Positions 1 to 7,613 are shown, counted from the first letter of the stretch. The stretch is DNA of 13,395 nt from an uncultured Moheibacter sp. (GCA_937875605.1 CALLXZ010000543.1:1-13395), one strand, 5' to 3'. Program-made: numbers and translations. Notes: generated by a model from the sequence alone, not told the origin.

Positions 1-712
1 CAATCTCGAATTTCTGGACGATTTGTTGGAAAATCACCATTCGGATTTAATTGTGTTACCGGAAATGTTCACGACCGGTTTTTCGATGAATGCTAAATCC
101 ATCGCTGAAAAACCTTTAGGGCGAACCTATGAATGGATGAGATCCCTTGCAGAAAAGTCAAATTCAGCAATTTGTGGTAGTGTTTCAACCGTTGATAAGG
201 GGAAATATTACAATCGGTTTTATTTCGTCACACCTGAAAAAACAAGTCTTTACGATAAGAAACATCTTTTTGGTTATGGCAAAGAACCAGAAGCTTATTC
301 GCCCGGAAATGAAATCGTTACCGTCGAATGGCGAGGATGGAAATTTCGTCTGATTACGTGTTATGATTTACGTTTTCCGGTTTGGTGTAGAAATACCGAT
401 GATTATGATGCCTTAATTTGCGTTGCGAATTGGCCGGAAGTTAGGATTGAGCCATGGAAAGCACTTTTAAAAGCACGTGCTATCGAAAATATGGCGTATG
501 CAGTTGGGGTAAACCGAATTGGGATTGATGATTATGATTTGAGTTATAATGGGAATTCAAAGGTGTTTGGTCCGATCGGAGAAGATGTAAAATTAAGATC
601 CAAGAAGAATTATCTATTTCAAACGGAAATTTCACTCAATAAAGTAAATGAATACCGTAAAAATTTCGGGTTTCTGAATGATCGGGATAAATTTGAATTA
701 GTTAAACTATGA
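1..712 (+). CDS. Omega-amidase / nitrilase-family carbon-nitrogen hydrolase (5'-truncated by window edge)
   Basis: Nitrilase-superfamily amidohydrolase most like the YafV/omega-amidase branch, which hydrolyses 2-oxoglutaramate or 2-oxosuccinamate to the 2-oxo acid and ammonia in the cytoplasm. The reading frame is open to the left edge (first full codon at 2), and the residues there continue the family pattern into 'LIVLPEMF', so the true start lies outside; roughly 20-25 residues are missing. Numbering from the TTG at 23, the Glu-Lys-Cys triad is visible: E14 in LPEMFTTGF, K79 in YDKKHLF and C113 in ITCYDLRFP. The end 'FGFLNDRD' also fits the branch. The stop overlaps the start of the next gene (ATGA), so the two are probably cotranscribed. 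The family is certain; the exact substrate is inferred from similarity to YafV-type proteins. Confidence 0.88.
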   Translation, partial: NLEFLDDLLENHHSDLIVLPEMFTTGFSMNAKSIAEKPLGRTYEWMRSLAEKSNSAICGSVSTVDKGKYYNRFYFVTPEKTSLYDKKHLFGYGKEPEAYSPGNEIVTVEWRGWKFRLITCYDLRFPVWCRNTDDYDALICVANWPEVRIEPWKALLKARAIENMAYAVGVNRIGIDDYDLSYNGNSKVFGPIGEDVKLRSKKNYLFQTEISLNKVNEYRKNFGFLNDRDKFELVKL

Positions 713-1173
713 AATTATATATAGCAATCTTATTTTCAATACTTTTTTCATCCTCATTTGCACAATTAAATAATGAAATAATGAAAGATTCAAATTTTGA
801 ATATCCGATTTATCCTACTTGTAAAAAGCATAAAGCAAACAATGAAAAATTAAAAGAATGTTTTGAAGTTAATTTGTGGTATGATTTAAAAAATTTGACA
901 GGAATCAATTCATTTGATTATTACGAAAATAATGTAGAAGGTAAGAAAACAAAAGTAATTTTCACAATCGATAAAAATGGAGAATTAATAAAGCTGAGCT
1001 ATACGGAAGACAGCAATCCTGAATTAGCAAAAGACATTTTAAGGCAAATTTTGAAAACGAATAATTATTATAAAGAAAGGAATAAAAAAATTTTGCCTGC
1101 AAAAGTAAATGGCAAATCGACTGAATTTACCATCACACTTCCTGTTGTTATTAATTATGGCAGTATGAATTAA
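709..1173 (+). CDS. Secreted protein with TonB C-terminal-like domain
   Basis: A 154-residue protein. Residues 1-18 form a Sec signal peptide (hydrophobic core ending SSFAQ). After it comes a 'YPTC...CF' segment with C38 and C51, then a C-terminal part (about residues 82-150) with the pattern of the TonB-C fold: 'VIFTIDKNGELIKL', 'NPELAKDILRQI', 'PAKVNGK' and 'FTITLPV'. In Bacteroidota this pattern occurs in many periplasmic or TonB-related proteins. This copy has no N-terminal transmembrane anchor that would stay in place after cleavage and no proline-rich spanner, so it is not a complete energy-transducing TonB. Its ATG overlaps the previous stop by 4 nt, which suggests translational coupling. 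Its base composition is much lower in GC than its neighbours (three 60-nt lines sampled at 781-960 average about 23%). The role is unknown. Confidence 0.75.
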   Translation: MKLYIAILFSILFSSSFAQLNNEIMKDSNFEYPIYPTCKKHKANNEKLKECFEVNLWYDLKNLTGINSFDYYENNVEGKKTKVIFTIDKNGELIKLSYTEDSNPELAKDILRQILKTNNYYKERNKKILPAKVNGKSTEFTITLPVVINYGSMN

Positions 1174-1192
1174 TTTGGTTTTCATAAAATTA

Positions 1193-1223
1193 TTGTAGCA
1201 TAAGAGGGAATAGCGTATTTTTG
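1193..1223 (+). promoter_or_regulatory. Bacteroidota-type promoter of lepA
   Basis: A perfect TAnnTTTG -7 box (TATTTTTG, 1216-1223) lies 17 nt before the lepA ATG. It is preceded by a -33-like TTG at 1193-1195 with a 20-nt spacer. The spacing and motif fit the primary sigma factor of Bacteroidota. The leader would be only about ten bases. Confidence 0.6.
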
Positions 1224-1240
1224 CCTACTTAATTAGATTG

Positions 1241-3037
1241 ATGAAGAACATTCGGAATTTTTGCATCATTGCGCACATAGACCACGGAAAGAGCACACTG
1301 GCTGACAGGCTTTTACAGATTACCAATACCATTTCAGAACGTGAATTACAAAATCAAGTTTTGGACGATATGGATTTGGAGCGTGAAAAAGGAATTACCA
1401 TCAAATCGCATGCGATTCAGATGGAATATGAGCACAATGGTGAAAATTATATTTTAAATTTAATTGATACACCGGGTCACGTTGATTTTTCTTATGAAGT
1501 TTCCCGTTCTATTGCCGCTTGTGAAGGAGCTTTATTAATCGTAGATGCTGCGCAAAGTATTCAGGCACAGACCATTTCAAACTTATATTTGGCATTGGAA
1601 AATGATTTGGAAATCATTCCGGTTTTAAATAAAATTGATTTACCAAGTGCCAATCCGGAAGAGGTTACGGACGACATTGTTGATTTATTAGGCTGTGACC
1701 CCGAAGATGTTTTGCGTGTAAGTGGAAAAACAGGAGAAGGAGTTGAACATTTACTTCATACGATTATAGAAAAAGTTCCGCCACCGGTTGGTGATCCCGG
1801 TGCACCGCTTCAAGCATTGATTTTTGATTCCGTTTACAATCCATTTCGTGGCGTAGAAGCTTTTTACAAAGTGGTAAATGGTGAAATCAAAAAAGGACAA
1901 CAAGTTCAGTTCATGGCAACCGGAAAGAAATACGGAGCCGATGAAGTGGGAACTTTGAAATTGAAGCAAGTTGCAAAAAACTCCATCAAAACGGGTGATG
2001 TTGGCTATATTATTTCCGGAATTAAAGAAGCGGTTGAAGTCAAAGTAGGGGATACGATTACGTCGGTTGAAAATCCTGCCGAAAAAGCGATTGAAGGATT
2101 TGAAGAAGTGAAACCGATGGTTTTTGCCGGAATTTATCCGGTCGATACGGAAGATTATGAAGATTTGCGTTTTTCGATCGAAAAACTAAGACTAAATGAT
2201 GCTTCGTTAACTTTCGAGCCCGAATCTTCTGCTGCTTTAGGATTTGGTTTCCGATGTGGTTTTTTGGGGATGTTGCATTTGGAAATTATTCAAGAAAGAT
2301 TGGAGCGTGAATTTGATATGAACGTGATCACTACCGTTCCCAACGTATCTTATCATGCATTTACAGAAAAGCATCCTGACAAAATGTTATTGGTAAATAA
2401 TCCCTCCGAATTACCCGATCCTTCAGGCTTAAACCGTGTGGAAGAGCCTTATATTCGCGCATCAATTATAACAAAAGCTGACTTTGTCGGGCAAGTAATG
2501 ACCCTTTGTATCGAAAAAAGAGGAATTCTGAAAAATCAAAATTACTTGACTCAACATAGAGTTGAATTGATTTTTGAATTGCCTTTGGCGGAAGTAGTGT
2601 TTGACTTTTATGACCGATTAAAATCCATTTCAAAAGGATATGCATCTTTTGATTATTCGCCTTTGGATATGCGTGCTTCAAAATTGGTGAAAGTTGATAT
2701 TTTGATCAATGCAGAGCCGGTGGATGCACTTTCTGCCTTAATTCATGTGGATAATGCGTACGGAATCGGGAAGAAAATGTGTGAAAAACTGAGAGAATTA
2801 ATCCCAAGACAACAATTTGATATTCCGATCCAGGCGGCAATCGGTGCGAAAATCATCGCACGTGAAACTATCAAAGCCCTTCGTAAAGACGTAACAGCAA
2901 AATGTTATGGGGGAGATATTTCGCGTAAGCGTAAATTATTGGAAAAACAAAAAGCCGGTAAGAAGAAAATGCGACAAATCGGACGAGTTGAAGTACCGCA
3001 GTCAGCATTCTTAGCGGTTTTGAAGTTGAATGATTAG
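1241..3037 (+). CDS. lepA: Elongation factor 4 (LepA), translational GTPase
   Basis: Ribosome-associated GTPase EF4, which acts on translating or assembling ribosomes. At 598 residues it matches the usual length. The GTPase motifs are all present: P-loop AHIDHGKS (11-18), switch I '[11 protein letters not shown]', DTPGH (76-80), NKID (130-133) and SGKTG (161-165). The EF-G-like domains follow, and then the LepA-specific basic C-terminal domain, recognisable by '[15 protein letters not shown]' and '[13 protein letters not shown]' near the end. I place the start at the ATG at 1241. The TTG just before it (1238) is in frame, but [18 protein letters not shown] is the expected N-terminus and the promoter -7 box sits 17 nt upstream of that ATG. 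The gene is monocistronic as far as can be seen and converges with the lectin-like operon, with 140 nt between the stops and no strong terminator there. Confidence 0.98.
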   Translation: MKNIRNFCIIAHIDHGKSTLADRLLQITNTISERELQNQVLDDMDLEREKGITIKSHAIQMEYEHNGENYILNLIDTPGHVDFSYEVSRSIAACEGALLIVDAAQSIQAQTISNLYLALENDLEIIPVLNKIDLPSANPEEVTDDIVDLLGCDPEDVLRVSGKTGEGVEHLLHTIIEKVPPPVGDPGAPLQALIFDSVYNPFRGVEAFYKVVNGEIKKGQQVQFMATGKKYGADEVGTLKLKQVAKNSIKTGDVGYIISGIKEAVEVKVGDTITSVENPAEKAIEGFEEVKPMVFAGIYPVDTEDYEDLRFSIEKLRLNDASLTFEPESSAALGFGFRCGFLGMLHLEIIQERLEREFDMNVITTVPNVSYHAFTEKHPDKMLLVNNPSELPDPSGLNRVEEPYIRASIITKADFVGQVMTLCIEKRGILKNQNYLTQHRVELIFELPLAEVVFDFYDRLKSISKGYASFDYSPLDMRASKLVKVDILINAEPVDALSALIHVDNAYGIGKKMCEKLRELIPRQQFDIPIQAAIGAKIIARETIKALRKDVTAKCYGGDISRKRKLLEKQKAGKKKMRQIGRVEVPQSAFLAVLKLND

Positions 3038-3177
3038 AAGTCCTTCTGTTTCGATCGAATTCTTCTACATGAGCGAACTAAAAAATAATTGACGGGATTT
3101 TTTTCAAATCACACAAAATCTTGGACGGTTTCTAGATTTGATTTCCTTTCGAATAATCTCAAATGCTGAAAAAACAC

Positions 3178-4080
3178 TTACTGTTCAAACTCAATAATCA
3201 AATCGCTGTATGGTCCACCCCAGTCTGAAGAGCTTGCAGATGTACAGTCAACGTCATTCCAATGTCTGTTGGTATTAATTCCTGTGCTGACGATATGTAC
3301 GCAACCTTCATTTCCTCCGCTGTTATTTGGCTCACCTGTCCCGAAAGCTTGTTGGGTTACAGATGTGTTGCTCCAGCTAACTTTTGATTTCTCGCCTGTT
3401 ATCCAAGTAAATTCGGTTGGATTACCTGAAAAATTAACTTTGTTGTACCCAATCCAAATAGAATTATTGAGATTATATCCTGTTGAATTGTCTACAACAT
3501 TGGTTTTGAGCCACTGCCATTCAGCTAAAGATGTAAGAGTTGCCAAATGACCTCCACGGGCTCTGGCTGCATTAAATGCTGTCTGCCAGTTAAATCCGGT
3601 ATTTCCCCGGTAAGCACAATACCAATTTCCGTTTCCTCCGGAAGCTATTGTCCACTGTTTACATCCAAATCCTGTAAAATTAATTCCACCGTTTGAGAAA
3701 TTATTGAAATTATGTGCTCCGTTTGATTCGTAACCTAAATAGCTTCTCAATTCTCCGTTAGTGGTAACTTCTACTAATTCTCCTTTTTTATGAGGAAACC
3801 AACGATCTGTTAACCAAAAATAATAACCCGGCTTCAGTTCGGTATTTTCATTTCCCGCCAGTGTCGAGGTGTTATAAACCAAAAGTCCATCAGCAGGATT
3901 TTCGATTGTCTGATCGTCTGTCCGACTTTCTAGTGCTATATTGGGAGCGATAAAACCTTTATTTGTAGAAACCACATCCAACATAGTAGAAGGCTCCGGA
4001 GTTGTAGTGCCTATACCAACTTGAGCTAACATTGTTCCAAAAGAAAGTAAAAACGATAAAATTGATAGATTTATTTTCAT
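3178..4080 (-). CDS. Secreted C-type-lectin-like domain protein, paralog 1 (EPN/WND motifs)
   Basis: Last gene of a three-gene operon of paralogs. Of 300 residues, 1-19 form a Sec signal peptide. Residues 20-95 are the Bacteroidota stalk-like segment ('VGIGTTTPEPS..LDV...KGFIAP', 'GLLVYNT', 'KPGYYFW'), followed by a linker with 'YLGYESNG'. A C-type-lectin-like domain fills about 138-300: W165 and 'GGHLATLTSLAEWQWL', 'SIWIGYN', the EPN motif at 250-252, WND at 274-276, and cysteine pairs C140/C155 and C260/C279. EPN plus WND is the classical calcium site associated with mannose/glucose-type binding in animal CTLDs, so this copy looks binding-competent. The cysteines of the outer C1-C4 disulfide are absent. 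There is no type IX C-terminal signal, membrane anchor or lipobox, so it may stay periplasmic or leave by another route. It starts 3 nt after the stop of the preceding gene. The ligand is unknown. Confidence 0.8.
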   Translation of the reverse strand: MKINLSILSFLLSFGTMLAQVGIGTTTPEPSTMLDVVSTNKGFIAPNIALESRTDDQTIENPADGLLVYNTSTLAGNENTELKPGYYFWLTDRWFPHKKGELVEVTTNGELRSYLGYESNGAHNFNNFSNGGINFTGFGCKQWTIASGGNGNWYCAYRGNTGFNWQTAFNAARARGGHLATLTSLAEWQWLKTNVVDNSTGYNLNNSIWIGYNKVNFSGNPTEFTWITGEKSKVSWSNTSVTQQAFGTGEPNNSGGNEGCVHIVSTGINTNRHWNDVDCTSASSSDWGGPYSDLIIEFEQ

Positions 4081-4083
4081 TTT

Positions 4084-4995
4084 TTATTGATTGAATTCAA
4101 CAATTATATGATTCATATTTGTAGTAGTGGTACAGGCTTGCGAGCTCCATAATCTGTCAGTGCTAACTGCTGACCTTTGTATAAAGGTACATCTGGCATT
4201 AGTGTTTGCAGAGGCTGCTTCCGGTTGACCTGCCGTGAAATAGGATTGAGTAGTAGCAGTATTAAACCAATTGTTTTCCCAAGTTTCACCTGTCATCCAG
4301 AAATAACGATACCCGTTTCCGGGTGTTGCCAGCTTTACATAGCTTAACCAGATATTATTGGTCAAAATAGTTCCTCCATTCCCGAGTCCGTCATTTATAA
4401 CATTATTTTTTACAAAATTCCATTCAGCCGTTGATACCACCGAAACTATATAGCCGCCAATATTTCGAATACTTGTGTAGGTGTCGTTGAAATTGATAGC
4501 TCCTGTAGTGGTGTAAGCACAATAGGTATGTCCATTTCCTCCATCGCCTATGTCCCATTTAGCGCATCTTTGTTTAGCAGCCGTACTGCTTCCAATTGCA
4601 AAAGTAGCGGGTGAACTTGCTCCAACCCCCGTAGGATTATATCCTAAAAAGTCTGTATCAATATTCTGAATGATGGTTCCTTCTTCTGTTATCCCACCTA
4701 ATATTTCCCAATGAGATGGAGCCGGATCGGTAACCCAAACATAAAGGCCGGGTTCAATCTCATTTGTCAAATTAGGGTTATAAACAACTAATCCCGGTTT
4801 GGGTTCAGAAGAAATAGGACTGAAAGAAGTTGTGGTGGTCAGCATAACCTGGGGAAATCCAAATCCTGAATTTTCCGAGTCAATCTGCAAATCTGCAGAA
4901 TTTTCCTGATCAGCCTCTGCTACGTTTATATATACTTGAGATTGAACAAAGGATCCGATCAATATCAAAAAAGGAAAAGATAAAAGTTTTTTCAT
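4084..4995 (-). CDS. Secreted C-type-lectin-like domain protein, paralog 2 (degenerate calcium site)
   Basis: Middle gene of the operon, 303 residues. A signal peptide (1-19, ending SFVQSQ) is followed by a shortened and diverged form of the stalk segment ('SGFGFPQVML', 'GLVVYNPN', 'EPGLYVWVTD'), a linker with 'FLGYNPTG', and a CTLD from about 142. The CTLD shows 'GGYIVSVVSTAEWNFV', 'NIWLSYV', 'FWMTGE', and cysteine pairs C144/C159 and C269/C288. In place of EPN it has QPE (257-259), close to the QPD associated with galactose-type CTLDs. In place of WND it has WSS (283-285), which removes calcium ligands. By family logic it should bind calcium poorly or not at all and may bind protein or act by another surface. 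Its start is 6 nt after the previous stop and its own stop is 3 nt before the next start, so coexpression is very likely. Confidence 0.78.
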   Translation of the reverse strand: MKKLLSFPFLILIGSFVQSQVYINVAEADQENSADLQIDSENSGFGFPQVMLTTTTSFSPISSEPKPGLVVYNPNLTNEIEPGLYVWVTDPAPSHWEILGGITEEGTIIQNIDTDFLGYNPTGVGASSPATFAIGSSTAAKQRCAKWDIGDGGNGHTYCAYTTTGAINFNDTYTSIRNIGGYIVSVVSTAEWNFVKNNVINDGLGNGGTILTNNIWLSYVKLATPGNGYRYFWMTGETWENNWFNTATTQSYFTAGQPEAASANTNARCTFIQRSAVSTDRLWSSQACTTTTNMNHIIVEFNQ

Positions 4996-5001
4996 TATGG
5001 T

Positions 5002-5877
5002 CTAATTGTGAAATTCTACGATCAAATAATTAAAAGGGGCACCGTTGGCAGTTGTTGTATTACATGGGGCATTGTACCAGTTTCTATTTGCACTTGTTGT
5101 GCTTGATGATATGTGCACACAACCTGTTGTGGTATCCGGCTCACCCGGTGCATAATTTACTTGTAAAACAGAACTATTTGACCAATTAATAACCGATCTT
5201 TCTCCCGTTATCCAATTATATTCTCGAGGATTTCCGGGACTTTGAATCGTATTATATCCTATCCAAATGTTGTTATTTGCATTTGCTCCCAGTGTAAGCA
5301 AATTGGTTCTAATAGCATTCCATTCGTCCGTAGAAGTAATGGTTGCCAAATATCCTTTCAAATATTTAGCAAAATAAAATGCTTGTTCCCATGTGATAGT
5401 ACCTTCCATTGTATACCCACAATAGGTTTTTGAAACCGCTCCATTAAAAGTGTCAGTAAATTGGAAACAGTCTCTTTTCAAAGAAGTAGCTCCGTAGTAA
5501 CTCAATTCTGTCAGGGCTAATTCATAATCTCCCGAAGGAACATATCCTAAGCTGGAAGCGAATATGGTTTCGGAAATGGTTTGGAAAGATTCGGAGGAGG
5601 TATTATAAAAAGGATCCCATTTTTCGTTGTTCCAATAGTAATACCCCGTCTGCATAGTTGCATTGTTGGTTGTATTGAAAACCAAAAGTCCTTTTCTGGG
5701 TTGAGAAATAGTAGAAGTATCTCTATTACCCTGCAATGAAACTCTAGGGGCTAAGAATCCTTTGCCGCTATCCGACATATCAAGTGCTGCTGTGACGTGA
5801 GGGGGTTCTGTATTAATCCCTACCTGAGCATTTAAATTTAAAATGCCGACGAAAAATATCATTATGATTTTATTCAT
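5002..5877 (-). CDS. Secreted C-type-lectin-like domain protein, paralog 3 (EPD/WYN motifs)
   Basis: First gene of the lectin-like operon, 291 residues. A signal peptide (1-17, ending LNLNAQ) leads into a stalk segment very like paralog 1 ('VGINTEPP', 'ALDMSDSGKGFLAPRV', 'GLLVFNTT', 'TGYYYWN'). A linker with 'SLGYVPSG' follows, then a CTLD from about 135: 'KGYLATITSTDEWNAI', 'NIWIGYN', 'YNWITGE', EPD at 246-248, WYN at 267-269, and cysteines C137/C153 and C253/C272. The calcium motif is thus intermediate between the classical EPN/WND of paralog 1 and the lost site of paralog 2. A candidate promoter -7 box lies about 50 nt upstream of the ATG. The N-terminal segment is common in Bacteroidota surface proteins, which suggests display or secretion, but no sorting signal is visible. 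Confidence 0.79.
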   Translation of the reverse strand: MNKIIMIFFVGILNLNAQVGINTEPPHVTAALDMSDSGKGFLAPRVSLQGNRDTSTISQPRKGLLVFNTTNNATMQTGYYYWNNEKWDPFYNTSSESFQTISETIFASSLGYVPSGDYELALTELSYYGATSLKRDCFQFTDTFNGAVSKTYCGYTMEGTITWEQAFYFAKYLKGYLATITSTDEWNAIRTNLLTLGANANNNIWIGYNTIQSPGNPREYNWITGERSVINWSNSSVLQVNYAPGEPDTTTGCVHISSSTTSANRNWYNAPCNTTTANGAPFNYLIVEFHN

Positions 5878-5927
5878 TTATCTAATTTTTGTTATTCATT
5901 TATTAGATAGATGTTAGAAAGGTCGCG

Positions 5928-5935
5928 CAAATATA
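5928..5935 (-). promoter_or_regulatory. Candidate -7 box for the lectin-like operon
   Basis: On the - strand this reads TATATTTG, a perfect TAnnTTTG box, placed about 50 nt upstream of the first lectin-like gene. A TTG at the expected -33 distance is not evident, so the promoter may be weak or activator-dependent. Confidence 0.45.
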
Positions 5936-5958
5936 GGGCACAATTAACCCTTAGACAT

Positions 5959-5976
5959 AAGAATTAGAAAATTCTT
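5959..5976. repeat. Small inverted repeat AAGAATT-4-AATTCTT
   Basis: A perfect 7-bp inverted repeat with a 4-nt loop lies between thiL and the lectin-like operon. It covers the area where a -33 element or regulator would sit for the operon's candidate -7 box. It could be an operator or simply part of the AT-rich thiL 3' end. Confidence 0.4.
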
Positions 5977-5979
5977 CAC

Positions 5980-6001
5980 AAATATTTAATATTAAATATT
6001 T
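5980..6001. repeat. 22-bp perfect AT-only palindrome overlapping the thiL stop
   Basis: The two halves, AAATATTTAAT and ATTAAATATTT, are exact reverse complements with no loop. The palindrome covers the last codons and the TAA of thiL. It may act in termination or mRNA-end processing, or be a binding site; it lacks the GC stem and T-tract of a typical intrinsic terminator. Confidence 0.6.
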
Positions 6002-7035
6002 ACCCAACCCTGAGCTGTAAGCGGAACAGCAGACTCAATCCCCTTGATGATCAGGTAGTTTTCCGCATTTTTCTCGGTAGTATGACCAATCACGGTAAGA
6101 TTTGGATTTCCTTTTATTTTTGGGAAATCGGATTGGGAAATCGTAAACAAGAGCTCATAATCTTCCCCTCCATTTAATGCACAAGTAATCGGATTAATTT
6201 TGAATTCCTCAGCTGTTTTGATAACCGAAGGATCCAATGGGATTTTTTCTTCATACACATGAAATCCATATCCGCTTTGTTTGGACAGATGGAGGATTTC
6301 CGATGATAATCCGTCAGAAATATCCATCATAGAAGTTGGCTTTACATCTAATTCTTTTAAAAGGTTGATGATATCTTTTCGTGCTTCCGGTTTTAATTGT
6401 CTTCCTACTAAATAATCATATTGAGCCAAATCAGGTTGTACATTTGGATTGACTTTGAAAACTTCATTTTCTCTTTCCAAAACCTGAAGTCCCAAATAAG
6501 CTGCACCCAAATCGCCACTCACGACCAACAAATCATTTTCAGTTGCACCATCTCTGTACGTCAATTCTTCTTTTTTAGCGGAACCAATTGCTGTAATGCT
6601 TAGGACCAGTCCACTTGTTGAAGAAGTGGTATCACCTCCTATCAAATCTACTTTGTAGTTTTTACAAGCAATTTGAATTCCGGCATACAATTCTTCCAAT
6701 GCTTCCACAGGGAAACGGCTTGATACGGCAATGGAAACCAAAATCTGAGTTGGTGTAGCATTCATCGCATAAATATCGCTGAGATTCACCACCACTGACT
6801 TATATCCCAAATGTTTCAACGGAACATACGCCAGATTGAAATGCACACCTTCCACCAACATATCGGTCGAAACGACGGTTTCCAAATCGCCTAAATTCAA
6901 AACAGCAGCATCATCACCGATTCCTTTTACGCTCGATTCATTTTGAATTTCGAAGGATTCTGTCAAATGTTTAATCAATCCGAATTCGCCTAAATTTTCC
7001 AACGGTGTCAGTTGGGGTTGTTTGTCGTCCAGCAT
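5992..7035 (-). CDS. thiL: Thiamine-monophosphate kinase
   Basis: Phosphorylates thiamine monophosphate with ATP to thiamine diphosphate, the last step of cofactor synthesis in the cytoplasm. From the chosen start the protein has 347 residues, in the family range. It carries the ThiL/AIR-synthase-fold motifs in order: GIGDDAAV (38-45), STDMLVEGVHF (56-66), NLSDIYAM (84-91), GGDTT (133-137), MDISDGL (237-243) and GGEDYEL (289-295). A longer in-frame start exists at 7122, but it lies inside the thioesterase gene and adds unrelated residues. I prefer the ATG at 7035, which overlaps the TAA of the thioesterase by one base (TAATG), an arrangement typical of translational coupling. It probably shares the promoter at 7546-7574. 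A perfect AT palindrome sits on its stop codon. Confidence 0.96.
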   Translation of the reverse strand: MLDDKQPQLTPLENLGEFGLIKHLTESFEIQNESSVKGIGDDAAVLNLGDLETVVSTDMLVEGVHFNLAYVPLKHLGYKSVVVNLSDIYAMNATPTQILVSIAVSSRFPVEALEELYAGIQIACKNYKVDLIGGDTTSSTSGLVLSITAIGSAKKEELTYRDGATENDLLVVSGDLGAAYLGLQVLERENEVFKVNPNVQPDLAQYDYLVGRQLKPEARKDIINLLKELDVKPTSMMDISDGLSSEILHLSKQSGYGFHVYEEKIPLDPSVIKTAEEFKINPITCALNGGEDYELLFTISQSDFPKIKGNPNLTVIGHTTEKNAENYLIIKGIESAVPLTAQGWVNI

Positions 7036-7529
7036 TATGAAAAGATTTTGGGATCTATGTTTTGGGGATGTACAGGTAATGATTTTAAATCGTTTAAGGA
7101 TAAAATTTTCATTTCGTCCCAATTCACATTGGCTTTTAATTTCTCAAAAATTTCGTTCGGAGGAGGTGTTTTCTTGCGTTCAGCGGTAGAAAACCAAACA
7201 CCAAATACTCGGGAATAAGCCAAATGAGTTCCCGTTTTTTTATCGTACAAATTATGTTCGAACTCAAATATTTCTCCGTTTTCGGAATTTCCGGTAACTT
7301 CTACAGAAATCATTATTTCTTGACCTTCATGCGCTTCTCGAAAAAAAGAAAATTCTTCCCTCAAAACAGCCGGTCCGATTTTATGTGCTGCCAAATCGGA
7401 TAATTTGATTTCGCAATGACGCAAAAACTGAATCCGGGCAAAACTCGTGAAATTCATATAAGAAGCATTGGCGAGATGCATATTGGCATCTAAATCTGAC
7501 CAGCGAACGATGGTTTCGGCAAAAAACAT
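7035..7529 (-). CDS. Acyl-CoA thioesterase family protein (hotdog fold, 4HBT type)
   Basis: A 164-residue single hotdog domain of the 4-hydroxybenzoyl-CoA thioesterase-like/YbgC superfamily. The N-terminal signature 'RWSDLDANMHLANASYM' (9-25) matches the family's 'D-x-D...H-x-x-N..Y' pattern, with D14 in the position of the catalytic aspartate of the Pseudomonas 4-hydroxybenzoyl-CoA thioesterase. Further support comes from 'REEFSFFREAHEGQEI' and the 'YSRVFGVWF' strand. It presumably hydrolyses an acyl-CoA in the cytoplasm; the substrate cannot be read from the sequence. It is the first gene of a two-gene unit with thiL, the stop and start overlapping by one base. A well-formed Bacteroidota promoter lies directly upstream with a very short leader. 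Confidence 0.85.
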   Translation of the reverse strand: MFFAETIVRWSDLDANMHLANASYMNFTSFARIQFLRHCEIKLSDLAAHKIGPAVLREEFSFFREAHEGQEIMISVEVTGNSENGEIFEFEHNLYDKKTGTHLAYSRVFGVWFSTAERKKTPPPNEIFEKLKANVNWDEMKILSLNDLKSLPVHPQNIDPKIFS

Positions 7530-7545
7530 ACTAGATAAATTTCAG

Positions 7546-7574
7546 CAAATATAACAACTGAAAATAAAACGCAA
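7546..7574 (-). promoter_or_regulatory. Bacteroidota-type promoter of the thioesterase-thiL unit
   Basis: On the - strand there is a -33-like TTG (7574-7572), an 18-nt spacer and a perfect -7 box TATATTTG (7553-7546), ending 16 nt before the thioesterase ATG. The geometry closely resembles that of the lepA promoter. Confidence 0.6.
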
Positions 7575-7613
7575 CTTTTAAAAAAAACTACCTTTCATTA
7601 TAATTTATAAAAA

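Noticed and set aside
1238..1240. TTG as the start of lepA
   Set aside because: It directly precedes the ATG at 1241, which gives the standard LepA N-terminus.
3038..3177. Bidirectional terminator between lepA and the lectin-like operon
   Set aside because: Only short palindromes (e.g. TTCGATCGAA at 3050-3059) and a T run without a convincing stem are present.
3269..3550. Open frame on the + strand opposite the lectin-like gene
   Set aside because: It is antisense to a clear CTLD coding frame and has no start context, known motif or family-like sequence.
3178..5877. Lectin-like operon as target genes of a diversity-generating retroelement
   Set aside because: CTLD folds are typical retroelement targets, but there is no reverse transcriptase, template repeat or accessory gene in the window. 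The three C-terminal regions differ throughout, not only at adenine-rich codons.
7036..7122. Upstream in-frame start for thiL at 7122
   Set aside because: The extra residues lie inside the thioesterase gene and do not resemble the ThiL N-terminus; the TAATG start at 7035 fits better.
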